This document shows, piece after piece, positions 17,201 to 27,700 of a DNA stretch of 34,966 nt. Each line of letters begins with the position of its first letter. Position 1 is the stretch's first letter. The stretch comes from Parachlamydia sp. (GTDB lineage Bacteria; Chlamydiota; Chlamydiia; Chlamydiales; Parachlamydiaceae). The stretch is taken from the NCBI GenBank assembly GCA_021372155.1, contig JAJFUZ010000122.1, positions 1 through 34,966 of the forward strand. Direction: 5' to 3'. Both the position numbers and the translations under genes were made by a program. The notes beneath the pieces are model-generated. The model had not been told where the DNA came from, searched no databases, and saw only the letters and a list, made by a program, of their open reading frames with translations.

Positions 17201-18050
17201 GCAGAATCTGCCTCAAACCCCCTTTTCTGCCCATCAACTGGAACAATGGTTGACAGTCGCACCTGTAATACCACTTGATGATGGAATGGATGCCCTAAAT
17301 GCCGTGGAAAAGGCCTTGCGTCGCCTTGAAGCCTACCGCCTTCCTCGGGCTCATCGCTCCGTTACTTTGATTACGGATTGGGACAGCAGTGCTGGCAAAC
17401 GTCTGGGCACCATCGATAGCGCCCTGCGCAATCTAAAGAGCAGCGCCCAGATTTGCCGCAGCCTGCTGGCTGCCGAAGTGGAACCCTCGCTCTCAGCCAC
17501 CATTGGCACCACCGCCCTGCTCCAGGAAGCCGTTTTGCTCGAGCAGATGCAGCTGGCCATGCTGGCCATGCTGCCGCACCCCTCTTCAAAAAACCCCGAA
17601 CAACATTTTCTCTATGCAGAATCGTCGAAAACGCTTAACCGCTACAGCCATGGCCTGAAGCAATTTGCAAAAGAGATCCCAGCCGCCTTGGCCACACAGA
17701 ATGTTCTCTTGGATGCGTCGTGGATTCACAGAATGCAAGAGCAATCCAGTGAACTGGAACCTTTCTTGAAAGAGCTTTACCGCTACCGCAAACTAGGCAT
17801 GCCTCTTCTCGACAAATTGTACGGCCTCTCTGCATTGCGCAATCGGATTGTCCGCGGCCAGCTTGCCCCTCAAGAGGCACAGGCCTTTGATTCCATGATG
17901 AAGGTCGCAGATCCGATTGAACGTCTGGAAAAGCTGGACGGCCGCATCATCGAGATTTTGAATACAGAGATCAGGCAGCCACTGATCGAAATGCTCTGGC
18001 TAGTGGCCGAAGGTTTGAACATCCACGAACAACTGGTACTCAAGTTTTAA
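14247..18050 (+). CDS. Large orphan protein, 1267 residues, function unknown
   Basis: I do not recognise this protein. It is long, soluble, and almost entirely predicted helix, rich in Leu, Glu, Lys and Gln, with no signal peptide and no clear membrane segment. A basic stretch (about 725-750, KRRKPASALK) leads into a proline-rich linker (about 765-776) that divides an N-terminal ~720-residue part from a C-terminal ~490-residue part. There is no ATPase, protease or repeat motif I can name. Codon and base use resemble the core genes. It starts in an AT-rich leader divergent from the type III PKS operon and ends convergently with the BTB/LRR gene. A chlamydia-specific secreted or structural protein is a reasonable guess only. 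Confidence 0.8.
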   Translation: MFSPVKTSQTIQQPLKPLHDRLNSLILEDKSQPQILRQLLLLHAAKLPKGLLKNSEVDYSYPATQDIDKLSLIHKVSVLFRTKGPRATRQILAELDWKPLLNASVPPLPSIEELENYSRELSSLTDGVMPAYSLNPCRALYMLFYSYMERCEKSVDPSHPCWDALVEAKDKIGRVFWYFENVPDKDQLPDFRRMGDHLRNSIKNLKKLKAYFVTQPHSEKRLEDSEKMIKIAELLQKAAVSPVALLPFLKRPLRVDPSVNILGDDIFNVHFEKAKEWLEDYFTAWKSLSSQYLTLLELTLQKNGKSRDFASRLQETLKLHKEVLEENEGSQKNLLDLLRRLRPLQELLSSKEVFDSSLVAGFRTELEQLLARLLTHHQKYMNLDNIGTLVKEIEQFPEMCHPSVEGLTVRDGFLQTYKGHKLHLPYNCWLGAFFAVHNALRGSMDLLELTNKRLLQHVPQDLMRMNSPHVTLVDLLEYQQRAISKERTANKGTHLVDACLSLIFAEIRRFPRSPDAKDLANRNPLIQSAETLLHVKKDDPHYKLLKMVSDILKMPNGPAWFFRNPHAAPEHTASLENRFFEKAFPVLIHSFLTVSFAAFRLPFERAFMLPVQVHEKECAQEMQKAFGNIAAQFETWHSSVRERPIPAYPARKDFAQFIEEMRRFMSDVDQEIETAAQLMAEHISPSASLKAIHQQFLKLKETIQTDFENHFVSFCSPFIKMIEEEELQQEKKSIAKRRKPASALKPLAKEPIQQTNGVQPSKIRPPASPPPAPPTIESSYQTLRQICQARFADSKGFKTSPKATTEDVLLLTLQQETSTTLLGLMEDFRELIDSLETHGHKPFYLLQLHSRIATLLEQASKHVAANLKIPISDSEEAHLLTFQQGKECFWKTHAPLQIIQKVEERLKPTPWKLNESQKKLMANLERVVAISSRYPGSGEDSLSASIGKSLDPSIVKSDLKRQAEKLLQDGMETCLAILAPVTKTQQNLPQTPFSAHQLEQWLTVAPVIPLDDGMDALNAVEKALRRLEAYRLPRAHRSVTLITDWDSSAGKRLGTIDSALRNLKSSAQICRSLLAAEVEPSLSATIGTTALLQEAVLLEQMQLAMLAMLPHPSSKNPEQHFLYAESSKTLNRYSHGLKQFAKEIPAALATQNVLLDASWIHRMQEQSSELEPFLKELYRYRKLGMPLLDKLYGLSALRNRIVRGQLAPQEAQAFDSMMKVADPIERLEKLDGRIIEILNTEIRQPLIEMLWLVAEGLNIHEQLVLKF

Positions 18051-18167
18051 ATTTGTAGCCCTTGCATCGATCCCCTCTTTGAAACTTTGTCCTCGCGCGA
18101 CCAAAACCCTGGAAAGAGCCAGGGCCTCTCTAAACTTGTCGCTATCCTGATCGACGATCCATTTAAA
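18051..18167 (-). pseudogene. Possible remnant of a repeat-protein gene downstream of the BTB/LRR gene
   Basis: The minus strand here reads without stop as a protein-like segment: FKWIVDQDSDKFREALA, then LSRVLVARGQSFKEGIDA. The A-L-x-L-x-x-x-L-V-x-x-G-Q-x-F-x-E-x-x-x-A pattern looks like a helical (HEAT-type) repeat. It has no start codon and lies just after the BTB/LRR stop. It may be a broken gene end or chance; 39 codons are too few to be sure. Confidence 0.2.
18107..18124. terminator. Small hairpin between two convergent genes
   Basis: Arms ccctgg and ccaggg enclose a 6-base loop, midway between the stop codons of the 1267-residue gene and the BTB/LRR gene. No clear T tract follows in either direction, so this is a weak candidate. 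Confidence 0.25.
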
Positions 18168-18172
18168 TCAAT

Positions 18173-20482
18173 CTATAAAGTCCAAGAAGTCCGCAATCTT
18201 AACTTTGGAAACTTGCTGTGAAGATGTTCGAGTTGATCTTTCGTTACGTTTGAATCGCCCTTAGTTCTTACGATATCGAGACATTCGAGCTTTCCGCAGC
18301 TGCGCGCAACCTCAAAAATGGCCTCATAGGTCACATGTGGGCATTCCGTTAGGTCAACTGCTATCAACTCAGAGCCGTGCTTCGCCATTTCATACAGAGA
18401 CGCATTTGTGATATCTCCACCTGGAGTCAAAAAGCTTAAGTATGGACAATTCCGCACAATCTTGGCGATGGTTGCATCGCTTAAAGAAAGCTCATCTAGA
18501 GATAAATTTTCTAGCTTGGAACAGTGTTCCGCTAGCAAGGAAATGGCCCCATTGATATCTGGCGACCTCTTATAATAGCTGAGAGTGAGACTTTTTAACT
18601 GAGCGCAGTTTCTCGCAATTTCTGCAAGAGAGTCGTTGCCCACTTGCTCGCAACCCAAGACCATGAGGTTTTTAAGCTGACAGCAATGCTGCGCTATTTG
18701 GGAAAGACCAGCATCCGTCACGGCAGATCCGCATATGAAAAGCCTCCTTAGTTGCGAGCTATGCTGTGCAACCTCTGTCAAGGCAACATCCGTTATGGAT
18801 TCAGGAAGATTCAAACATTGGAGTTGTGGACAACTCTTAGCAATCTGCACGATTGAAGCATTGGTCAGCCTCTTGCAATATGTGAGAGAAAGCTTTGTTA
18901 GTCCACGACAGTTCTGCGCGATGGCATGAATGGCAACATCACTTATCCCTTTACCGTCAAGGATAAGCGTTCGCAAATGGGGACAATACTGGGCAATCAA
19001 AGTCATGGTCTCATCATTCACCCAGCTACAGGAACAGGAAAAATCGAGGTCGCGCACATCTTGACCGTGCTGTTTAATCCATTCCAGGAACTGTTCCCGC
19101 ATTTGGAGGTCTTCTTTTTCTTTTCCTGTTCCCTGAAATCGTAAAGAATGAACAATAGGCAAACGGTCCAGCAATTTTGCTTTAAGAGAATCGCCGAAAA
19201 AGTCTACATGGTCGACGAGGGAAGGGTGCGCCCTTGTTAGGCAATCCAATGCTGCAAATTTGCATCTATTGAGGCAGCGAAGACTCTCTTTTTTAAGATA
19301 CTCGGCGCGCGAAAGCTCCAAAAATGCAGAGGCATTGTCATCCTTGCATCTCTTTAGCCATTTCTTGCGCGACACTCTTCCCACTAAGGGCGACAGGCAA
19401 TCACTGGATTGAATAGCCTCGATGAAAGCTTTGAAAATATCAGGCGCCATTCCTGAAGCTGCCACAATGATGGGATTCTGATTCGTTCCAGCTTGAGCAG
19501 CTTGAGAAAAAAGCCTTCTAAAATAGAGACTGCGCGTCTTGAGGAGCACACGGTTAGCGCCAATGAGAATATCGCCTACTTTAAAATAAACATCATTAAA
19601 AGCTTCTGGCTGGGTTGGGTTAGTAAATCTAGGCGGCGATGCTCTATTTTTAAGAAGTTCCTTAAGGCGTGGCAAAGAGGTTGCTTTACCATTAATGACT
19701 TTGATTGACTCATACAGTTTATCGCTGCGTGAAACACAAAAGGCATCAAGCCGATCGAGTCCATATTTCCGGGCAATTTCTTGAACGCGCAATAGCTTTG
19801 TTAATTCAAGAATAATAGAAGCTTGCAACTCCCCTGGAGCCTGTTCTTTTTTGTATTCGAATGAAAAAGCAAAAGTGCCTTTATAGAGCCATTCCAACAC
19901 TTTTGCAAAATCTTCTGGATCCACGTCAGGCAGCTCCGCATTGCCTGATGGCTGCGTTTTCAAGGAGTGGTAATCCCACAGAGCTTTATGCACTTTAAAA
20001 GGCACCTTTTGACTGCCGACAAGCAGGTCCAAATCCGGGGGAACCATCTGACAATAGTGCTCATAGCCTAAAGAGGCCGCCCTCCCTAGATGGCGCGCCT
20101 GCTTAGATAAATCGTGAGAGATTTCAGTAAACAGGCTCTGATCGCCCGGTGATACTTCCTTTGAAGATTCTGTAGATCTAGATTGCCACGCTCTGACTGC
20201 TCGATGAATGGTTTCAAGATTGTCGATGAAGGTGATAGGCAGAAAACGCTGATCTCCCAGTTGCGTCAAACTCTCCCGAACAAATGCTCCACTTCCCTTG
20301 GCTTTTATCTCTTGCCAAAGCCTCTCAAACTTATCTGATACATCACCTGCTGCAATTTCTGAAGACTTGTCAGCGACGTTGATTTGCCACTGATCTGTAC
20401 CCACCTGAGCCACCTGTAACAGGTCCGGATTTTTGCAGGGTTCCAGAAATAAACGTGGGGCAAAACGAACAGAGAATGCCAT
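18173..20482 (-). CDS. Double BTB/POZ plus leucine-rich-repeat protein, candidate host-directed effector
   Basis: A 769-residue eukaryote-like protein. The first BTB/POZ-like domain spans about 150-252 (LLVGSQKVPFKVHKALW, then FAKVLEWLYKGTF and the BTB-typical C-terminal helices). A second BTB-like segment covers about 296-410 (DVYFKVGDILIGANRVLL, then LYFRRLFSQA). Residues about 476-765 are cysteine-containing LRRs of the FBXL/AMN1 kind, spaced about 25 residues and marked by repeated IAQNC/IAKSC/IARNC. In eukaryotes BTB proteins recruit substrates to Cullin-3 ubiquitin ligases and LRRs select targets; protist chlamydiae are known for expanded BTB-, F-box- and LRR-protein families. No signal peptide is seen, so type III secretion is the plausible route. 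AAGGA precedes the ATG. Confidence 0.88.
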   Translation of the reverse strand: MAFSVRFAPRLFLEPCKNPDLLQVAQVGTDQWQINVADKSSEIAAGDVSDKFERLWQEIKAKGSGAFVRESLTQLGDQRFLPITFIDNLETIHRAVRAWQSRSTESSKEVSPGDQSLFTEISHDLSKQARHLGRAASLGYEHYCQMVPPDLDLLVGSQKVPFKVHKALWDYHSLKTQPSGNAELPDVDPEDFAKVLEWLYKGTFAFSFEYKKEQAPGELQASIILELTKLLRVQEIARKYGLDRLDAFCVSRSDKLYESIKVINGKATSLPRLKELLKNRASPPRFTNPTQPEAFNDVYFKVGDILIGANRVLLKTRSLYFRRLFSQAAQAGTNQNPIIVAASGMAPDIFKAFIEAIQSSDCLSPLVGRVSRKKWLKRCKDDNASAFLELSRAEYLKKESLRCLNRCKFAALDCLTRAHPSLVDHVDFFGDSLKAKLLDRLPIVHSLRFQGTGKEKEDLQMREQFLEWIKQHGQDVRDLDFSCSCSWVNDETMTLIAQYCPHLRTLILDGKGISDVAIHAIAQNCRGLTKLSLTYCKRLTNASIVQIAKSCPQLQCLNLPESITDVALTEVAQHSSQLRRLFICGSAVTDAGLSQIAQHCCQLKNLMVLGCEQVGNDSLAEIARNCAQLKSLTLSYYKRSPDINGAISLLAEHCSKLENLSLDELSLSDATIAKIVRNCPYLSFLTPGGDITNASLYEMAKHGSELIAVDLTECPHVTYEAIFEVARSCGKLECLDIVRTKGDSNVTKDQLEHLHSKFPKLRLRTSWTL

Positions 20483-20597
20483 GAAATTTCCTTTATTTTT
20501 CGATTAAATTTGTGAAAAGTGCGCATTTCAAACCTCTTCCTGCCCAGCTCGAAGGGTTTGTTTAGTAACAATGATAATCGATTGTAATTATGCGCAA

Positions 20598-20616
20598 ATC
20601 CGTAAAATCTACGGAT
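20598..20616 (-). terminator. Hairpin between the broken hydrolase gene and the BTB/LRR gene
   Basis: Perfect 7-base arms atccgta and tacggat enclose a 5-base loop, 40 bases past the hydrolase stop on the minus strand. It could end that transcript or shape the BTB/LRR leader. No T tract follows. Confidence 0.35.
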
Positions 20617-20655
20617 AAAGCGACTTCTTTAAATAGACGCGGATCAAGATTGACA

Positions 20656-21590
20656 CTAGTAATCTAAATTTTGGACCACTTCTGTGATCAGAAATTCATA
20701 GAAGTGGGGATTGGGTAAATGGCCCATTCCTTCTAGATAGAAGTATTTGGAATGTGCAATGGCCTTGGCCATGGCTTCAGCATGATCGGATCCCATGATG
20801 GGGTCTTCAGAGCCATAAAAAATGACCGTAGGCACTGTCACTTGGCTGTGGATGGCTTTCACAAGCTCTTCTGAGAGGCCTATAGCCTTTCTGTAATTCA
20901 GGAGATTCTCTGGATGACGTGTGCGCCGGATAAACTGGCTCAGCATTTGTTTTGTAGACTGCTCTTCAAGAGGAAAGACCGATCCGTTTAACAGTTGCCA
21001 GGCTTGATACTTTTGCTCTACCTGTTCTTCTTCAGTTGTGGAGGGCATTTTTTTGATAGCGTCGACTGATTGCAAATAGCTTTCGCGCGGGGTAGATAAT
21101 AGGCCTTGTTCCATAGGTAGCCCTGCCAAGGCCAGGTTAAAGGAGCGGTAATCAAAATGAGAGGCCATGATGGCAATCGATGCGATGCGATCTGGGTAAT
21201 GGACGGCCATGATTTCAGCAATGGGACCGCCCATGGAAAGGCCAAACAGATGGGCTTTCTTGAGATGCAAAGCGTCTAAGAGACCGATAGCATCCTTTGC
21301 AAGGTCGGATAAGGTGTAGGGATTTTTTTCAAAATCTACGCATCTCGATAACCCGAATCGCGTTGGTCGTAGCAGATGACATAAAAGCCTCGTTGGGCCA
21401 ATCGTTCACAAAATTCTGTGGGTCTGATGATGCCTTGACCACCGCCTCCCATGATTAATAGCAAGGGGGGACTGCTTGTTTCGCCAAAGGTTTCGTACCA
21501 GAGTTCAGGTTGATTCGATTTAACTGTATTTGCCTCGATGGCAAAGAAATTAAATAGAAACAGCAAGCATAGAATGGCGCTAATTTTCAT
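20656..21590 (-). pseudogene. Exported alpha/beta hydrolase, broken by a single-base frameshift
   Basis: Two adjacent frames make one hydrolase. The upstream part (21336-21590) has a signal peptide, the LLLIMGGGGQG oxyanion region and CYDQRDSG, then runs into a stop. Shifting frame by one base at the ggg run near 21352-21354 continues as LSRCVDFEKNPYTLSDLA, joining the downstream part. That holds the nucleophile elbow GLSMGG, the acid in YGSEDPIMG and the histidine in LEGMGHLPN. The order and spacing are those of an intact ~310-residue family member. The loss of one G in a short run can be a real mutation or a sequencing error. An internal ATG at 21270 could start a fragment, but it lacks the oxyanion region. 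Confidence 0.85.
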
Positions 21591-21723
21591 TGGAATCCTC
21601 TACAAAAGCATACACCACTTTTCTATTGGGGGAAGGTGTTTTCTTGATCTATGACGCCGGAGACAACCCATCTTTTTCCAGGAAAAAACCCTCCCAATGG
21701 GTTGAAATTCCTATCCTTTTAAC

Positions 21724-21752
21724 TTGAACCCCAACTGACCGATAGGTAATAG
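21724..21752 (+). promoter_or_regulatory. Candidate promoter of the type I PKS gene
   Basis: TTGAAC (21724-21729) and TAATAG (21747-21752) are 17 bases apart. The second box is only 7 bases before the ATG, so if real the transcript would be leaderless or nearly so. The region 21591-21759 is shared with the divergent hydrolase gene. Weak evidence. Confidence 0.25.
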
Positions 21753-21759
21753 TGTCTCC

Positions 21760-24700
21760 ATGTTTTCCATTGCCATTATCGGAATCGGATGCCGCTTTCC
21801 TGGGGGAGCTTCCTCGCCGCAAGATCTTTGGGAGAAGCTTTGCCAGGGTTTTGACGGAATCTGCGAAATACCCGATGATCGCTGGGACATCCGCCGTTTC
21901 TATGATTCCGACCCCGCCATCGCCGGGAAAATGGTCGTCAAAATGGGAGGGTTTCTGCAGCAGAAGCTCGATACTTTTGACGCAGGATTCTTTAACCTTT
22001 CGCCGCGGGAAGCGGATTGCCTGGATCCTCAGCAGAGACTGCTTTTAGAGGTCTCCTGGGAAGCCATGGAAGACGGGGGAATCGTCCCGTCATTGCTGAA
22101 AGGCAGCCGCACAGGCGTATTCATCGGCGGCTTTACAACAGACTGGCTGACGCTCAACAACCAGCCAGACAACCTCATGCTGGGCGATCTCTACACGGCC
22201 ATCAATTCTACCCAGACCGTCCTTTCGGCGCGGTTGGCCCATTTCTTTGATCTGAAGGGTCCCTGCCTGACGGTCGATACGGCCTGCTCCTCCTCGCTGG
22301 TCGCCGTCCATCTCGCCTGTCAGAGCCTCTTGAATGGGGAGTGCGGCATGGCACTTGCCGGTGGGGTAAATGCCATCCTGACGCCTCAAACCTCCATTGG
22401 CATGTCCAAGGGGCGCTTCCTCAATTCCGAAGGGCAGTGCCGCGCCTTCGACGCCGATGCCAAGGGGTATGTGCGCGGGGAGGGCGCTGGCGTCGTCATC
22501 CTGAAACCCCTGCAGCAGGCTATCCAGGAGGGCGATGCGATCTATGCCATCATCCGCGCCACGGGGGTTAACCACGATGGCCATACGAACGGCCTCGCCC
22601 TTCCCAACCGCGAGGCGCAGAAGGAGCTGATCGGCGCAGTCCTCAAGCAGGCCCAGATCGCCCCTTCGGATATTCAATATGTCGAGGCGCATGGAACAGG
22701 CACGCTCGCCGGCGACCCTTCCGAAGCCTGGGCGATTGACCAGGTCCTCAACCAGGAAGCCAGGCCCAAGCGGTGTCTGATCGGATCGATCAAAACCAAT
22801 ATCGGCCACCTGGAAGCCGCAGCTGGCGTGGCCGGGTTGATCAAAGCAGCCTTAAGCCTGAAACAGCGCAAAATTCCCCCCAACCTCCACTTTGCCAAAC
22901 CCAATCCCGCGATTCTCTTCCAACAAAATTGTCTGGAGGTTCCTGTCGCGCTGCGAGAATTTCCTCAACCTGAAAAAGAGTTGTTCGCTGGGGTTAATTC
23001 CTTTGGGTATGGCGGGACCAATGCCCATGTGGTGCTGCAGGAGTATAAAGAGGAATGCGTCAAACAGAATAAGACATTGCCGCGCCTTTTGCCCTTTCCC
23101 TTCTCTGCCAGAAGCCAGGAAGCCCTTCGCGAGCAAATCCAGAACGCCATTGCCGTTCTGGAAAACCAGCAAGACGTTGCTGATTTGGGGCATACCTTAT
23201 GCAAACGCAGGGAACAGCATCGTTTCGGAGCGTGCATCATCGCCAAAACGCGCGAACAGCTGCTGCAGCGTCTGATCGATTTCTCACACCAGGGTGAGGG
23301 ACCGTACACCCTTGTGGGCGAACCCACGGACATTCCCAAAGATCTGACCTTTGTCTATACGGGCATGGGTCCTCAGTGGTGGGGCATGGGTCGGGAATTG
23401 TGCGCTGAAGAATCCGTTTTCCGTGAGACGATCGAAGCTTGCGACCGCGCCTTACAACCTTTGGCGAAGTGGTCGCTTCTGGAAGAATTGGCGCGGGATG
23501 AAAACTTTTCGAAAATGGACCAACCCGAATATTCCCAGCCAGCCAATTTTGCCATCCAGGCAGCTCTCACAACCTTATTAAAGTCCTGGGGCATTGTTCC
23601 CGCGGCAGTCGTTGGCCACAGCATTGGAGAGGTAGCGGCTGCCTTTGCGGCTCAGGCCATCACTCTGGAAGAGGGCATGCTAATCAGTTTTCACCGCTCG
23701 CGGGTGCAGGCCATCCGCAAGGATCTTGGCACCATGCTCGCTGCTGAAATCAGCCAGGAGCAGGCCATGGAGTGTCTCGCGTGCTATCCAGGAAAACTCT
23801 CGCTCGCCGCGATCAACGCTCCTGCAACCATCACGCTGAGCGGCGAGCAGCCAGCCCTGCAGAGCATCGCCGATGATCTGGAAAAGCAGGGGATTTTCAA
23901 CAGATTCCTAAAGGTGAACATCGCCTATCACAGCCATCAGCTAGATGGGCTTGAAGAGGAGCTCCGGCAATCCCTCTCCACTCTGATACCGAAAGCCCCT
24001 CAGCTTCCATTTTATTCGACAGTCACAGGCAAGCGCTGCAGCGATCATCTCAATGCCTCATACTGGTGGCAGAATGTCCGGCAACCTGTCCGTTTCCATC
24101 AGGCCATGTTGGACCTGATCGGCAATGGTTGCAGCCGTTTCATCGAAATAGGTCCACACCCAGTTCTCAGCAAAGCCATCAAAGAAAACCTGCAGCATCA
24201 GAAGAAAAAGGGACTCTCCTTCTATACCTTGAACAGAAAAGAGGGGGAACAGGAGGCGCTCGCCCGCCTTATCGCTCGCTTGCATCTTTCAGGAGTAGCC
24301 CTGGATTGGGACAGACTGGCCGCAACCGGAAATCTTATCAAGCTTCCCGCCTATCCCTGGCAAAGAAAGCGGCACTGGATCGAATCGGAAACATCGCGCC
24401 AATACCGCCTGAGCCTGCGCGACCATCCCATGCTCGCCCGCAGCTGCCAGTCGCCAGAAGAGGCCTGGACAGTCGAGGTAAACCGCCACTTCTTCCCCTG
24501 GCTGGAGGATCATCAGATTGACCATTCCGTCGTGTTCCCGGGTGCCGCCTATGCCGAAGCGGGACTGGCCCTGCATCGACAACACAGCGGCGATGAGAGT
24601 TGTCTGCTCGAGAATCTGGATTTTTCGCAGGCTTTCGTCATCTCTCAAGGCACTGAACCGCTTTTGCGACTCTCTTCCAATTCGCCAGGTTTCCAGATCC

Positions 24701-27700
24701 ATTCGAAATCCAATCGCAATGGAGGAGAGTGGACCCTGCATGCCAAAGGCACTTTTCACCCTCTTTGGAAGGGTTATTTACCCAATCCTCTGCCCATGGA
24801 AGAATTGCGCCTGAAATGTCGCCAAGAAGTTCCTGCACAAGAGATCTACAGGCAGTTTGCAGGCAGCGGCCTGCATTATGGTCCCTCCTTTCAGCTGATC
24901 CATCAACTCCATAAAGGCCAGGGAGAGGCTCTTGCAGAGCTCCATCTGCCCGAAATGGCGGTTGATTACCTGCTCTATCCCCCTTTGCTGGATGCCGCTC
25001 TTCAGACCTTGATCGGTACAAAAGAGGGAGGTCAGTTTCAGAACCTCCTGCTGCTGCCCGTCCGCATTGGCCAACTGCATTACTTCTCGAAGCCGAAAGG
25101 GAAAGTCTGGTGCTATGCAAAAGCTGGTTCTCACACAAACCGCAACTTCTCTGGCGATATCTTCCTGTGCGATGACGAGGGGCGCCTTTTTGCCGAACTA
25201 CGCCAGGTCACCTGCCGACTTTTCACGCGCAAGCAAACCAGCCTGCAGGCAACTGTTGACCGTCTCGGTTACCAGCTCATCTGGGAAGAAATAAGCCCCA
25301 TAAAAGCCGAACCTAAACCTTGGAGAGTGGTCTGTCCGATTAACATGCCAGCAGGCGATTGTTCTACTGATAACATCTTGTATATCTGGCCTGCTGGAGT
25401 GCAAACAGATCATGACCCTACTATCGAACTTCTTGCGCTCATCCAACAAATGTCCGACAGGCCGTTTTCTCTCATTATAGCAACACAAGGAGTCCAAACA
25501 GTACACCCTGGTGAAGCCTCCTATTCACCCAACGCAAGTACACTGTGGGGTCTGGGACGCGTTCTGCGCCAGGAATTTCCCTCCTGCCACTGTCTCCTGG
25601 CAGACCTCGACCCTGCCAAGCCCATTGCTGAGAGTCTCCAACTTTTGCTCAGCATGGAAATCAACACCCATGAAATCGCCATCCGCAATGACAAATTCTA
25701 TGCCCTCAAGCTGGTGAAGGAGCGCTATTTCGAACCGGAGCCTGTCCTGTCGCCCTCTTCAAATGTCTGCCTGGAAATGGCCCAAACCGGCTCGATTGAC
25801 CATCTGCGCTTTCGCCAGACGCAGCGCCGTCCTCCAAAAGCTGGGGAAGTGGAAATCTGCACCCATACAGCCTCGCTCAATTTCAAAGACCTGATGAAGG
25901 TGATGGGGATGCTTGATGACAATGTTCTGGAGGGAACCTATTTTGGCTCCAGCTTTGGGATGGAATGTTCGGGCACGGTGACTGCCCTTGGCAAAGGCGT
26001 GCGATCGCTCAAAGTGGGCGACAAGGTGTGTGCCTTTGCTCCCAATTCCTTTCGCTCTTATGTGACCCTGCCTGCTGATGCTGTCTGCCCGATCCCTCCT
26101 GGAACAAGCTTGGATGAGGCACCCATCTATATCCCCTTCATGACTGTCGTGAGGGGATTGAAGGAGATCGCTCAATTGAAGAAGGGCGAGACGCTCCTTA
26201 TCCACACGGCAACCGGCGCTGTAGGGCTTGCGGCCGTGCAATATGCGCAGCATGTGGGCGCCACTATCATTGCCACAGCGGGCAGCCCGGAAAAGCGCTC
26301 CTGGCTGGAATCGCTTGAAATCGCGCATGTCGCCGATTCGCGTTCTCTGCACTTTTCGCGCCAGGTCCTGGAATGGACGGAGGGCAAAGGTGTAGATGTC
26401 GTTCTGAATGCCCTGGCAGGCGAGGCGCTGCTTAAAAGCTGGTCGCTCCTTGCCTCCTACGGCCGTTTTATTGAAATTGGCAAGCGCGATATCAGCCAGA
26501 ATGCCAGCCTGCCCATGGAAGTTTTCAACCGCAACACTCTCTTTGCGGCCATCGATTTAGACCGCACCTTCGTAGAAGACAAACAGATCATCCGCAGACT
26601 GCTGCGCGAAACGATGCGCGGTTTTGAGCTCGGCTTCTTCAAACCTCTTCCCAGCCAAGCCTTTTCCCTGGCACAGGTGCAAGAGTCCTTCCACTTTCTT
26701 GCCCGCGCCAAACACCTGGGCAAGGTTACCCTCTGTTTTGCAGGTGAAACCGTGGATGCGTTGCCTCTCGAAGGCCAGACGCTCTTCCGCGATCAAGCTT
26801 CTTATCTCATCACAGGCGGCCTGCGCGGCTTTGGCCTAAGTCTGGCAAAATGGATGGCAGAGAAGGGGGCGCGCCATCTGATCCTGATGAGCAGGCAGGG
26901 AGCCTCCTCAGAAGAGGCGCTAAATGCTGTGGAAGAGCTTAAAACGCAGGGAATCCAGGTTAAGGCCATCGCCGCCGATGTGGGCGATCCGGAACTCTCT
27001 CAAGTCATTAAGAGCGCCCTCAAAAACTTTCCAGCCTTGAAGGGAATCTTCCACTGCGCCATGGTGCTCGACGACGGCTTCCTGGCTCAGCTTGATGCCC
27101 AGCGTTTCCAGTCAGTCCTCCGTCCCAAAGTTTCAGGCTGCTGGAACCTGCATCACGCAACTCAAGAAATGCAACTGGATCACTTTGTGCTTTTTTCCTC
27201 CATCTCCGCATTGATTGGAAATCCCGGCCAAGCCAGCTATGCCGCAGCCAACGCCTTTCTGGACGCCTTCGCCCATTACCGGCGCAACTTGGGTTTGCGG
27301 GGGCTCTCGATCAATTGGGGAGCCCTTGGAGAGGCGGGCGTCGTCGCCCGCTCGCAAGCTCTGGCCTCCCACCTCGCCAGTAGCGGAATTGCGCCGATTT
27401 CGACCCAGCAAGCCTTCCAGATGCTTGAATATCTCTTAAAAAGGCCCTCGATCAATCAATATGGCATTTTTGATCTCGATTGGCCCCGTCTGTTGTCTTC
27501 TTTGCCTGAGTTGAAAAAAGATGCCCGATTTGCCCATTTTCTCCAAAACCAGGGAGAGGCAGCCCTCTCTGACTTCCATCGCTCACTCCTATGCCTGGAT
27601 CAGGATACCCAGCTGCAGGCCCTCATCCAATTTATCCGTGACAAGGTAGCCCATACTCTGAAAATTGAAAAAGATAAGGTCGCAACCAATGCTCGATTGA

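Noticed and set aside
20555-20595. Fur-box-like AT-rich palindrome (gataatcgattg)
   Set aside because: Only a partial match to the consensus and no iron-related gene nearby.
22090-22809. 239-codon minus-strand frame
   Set aside because: Antisense to the ketosynthase domain, with no motifs and no ribosome site.
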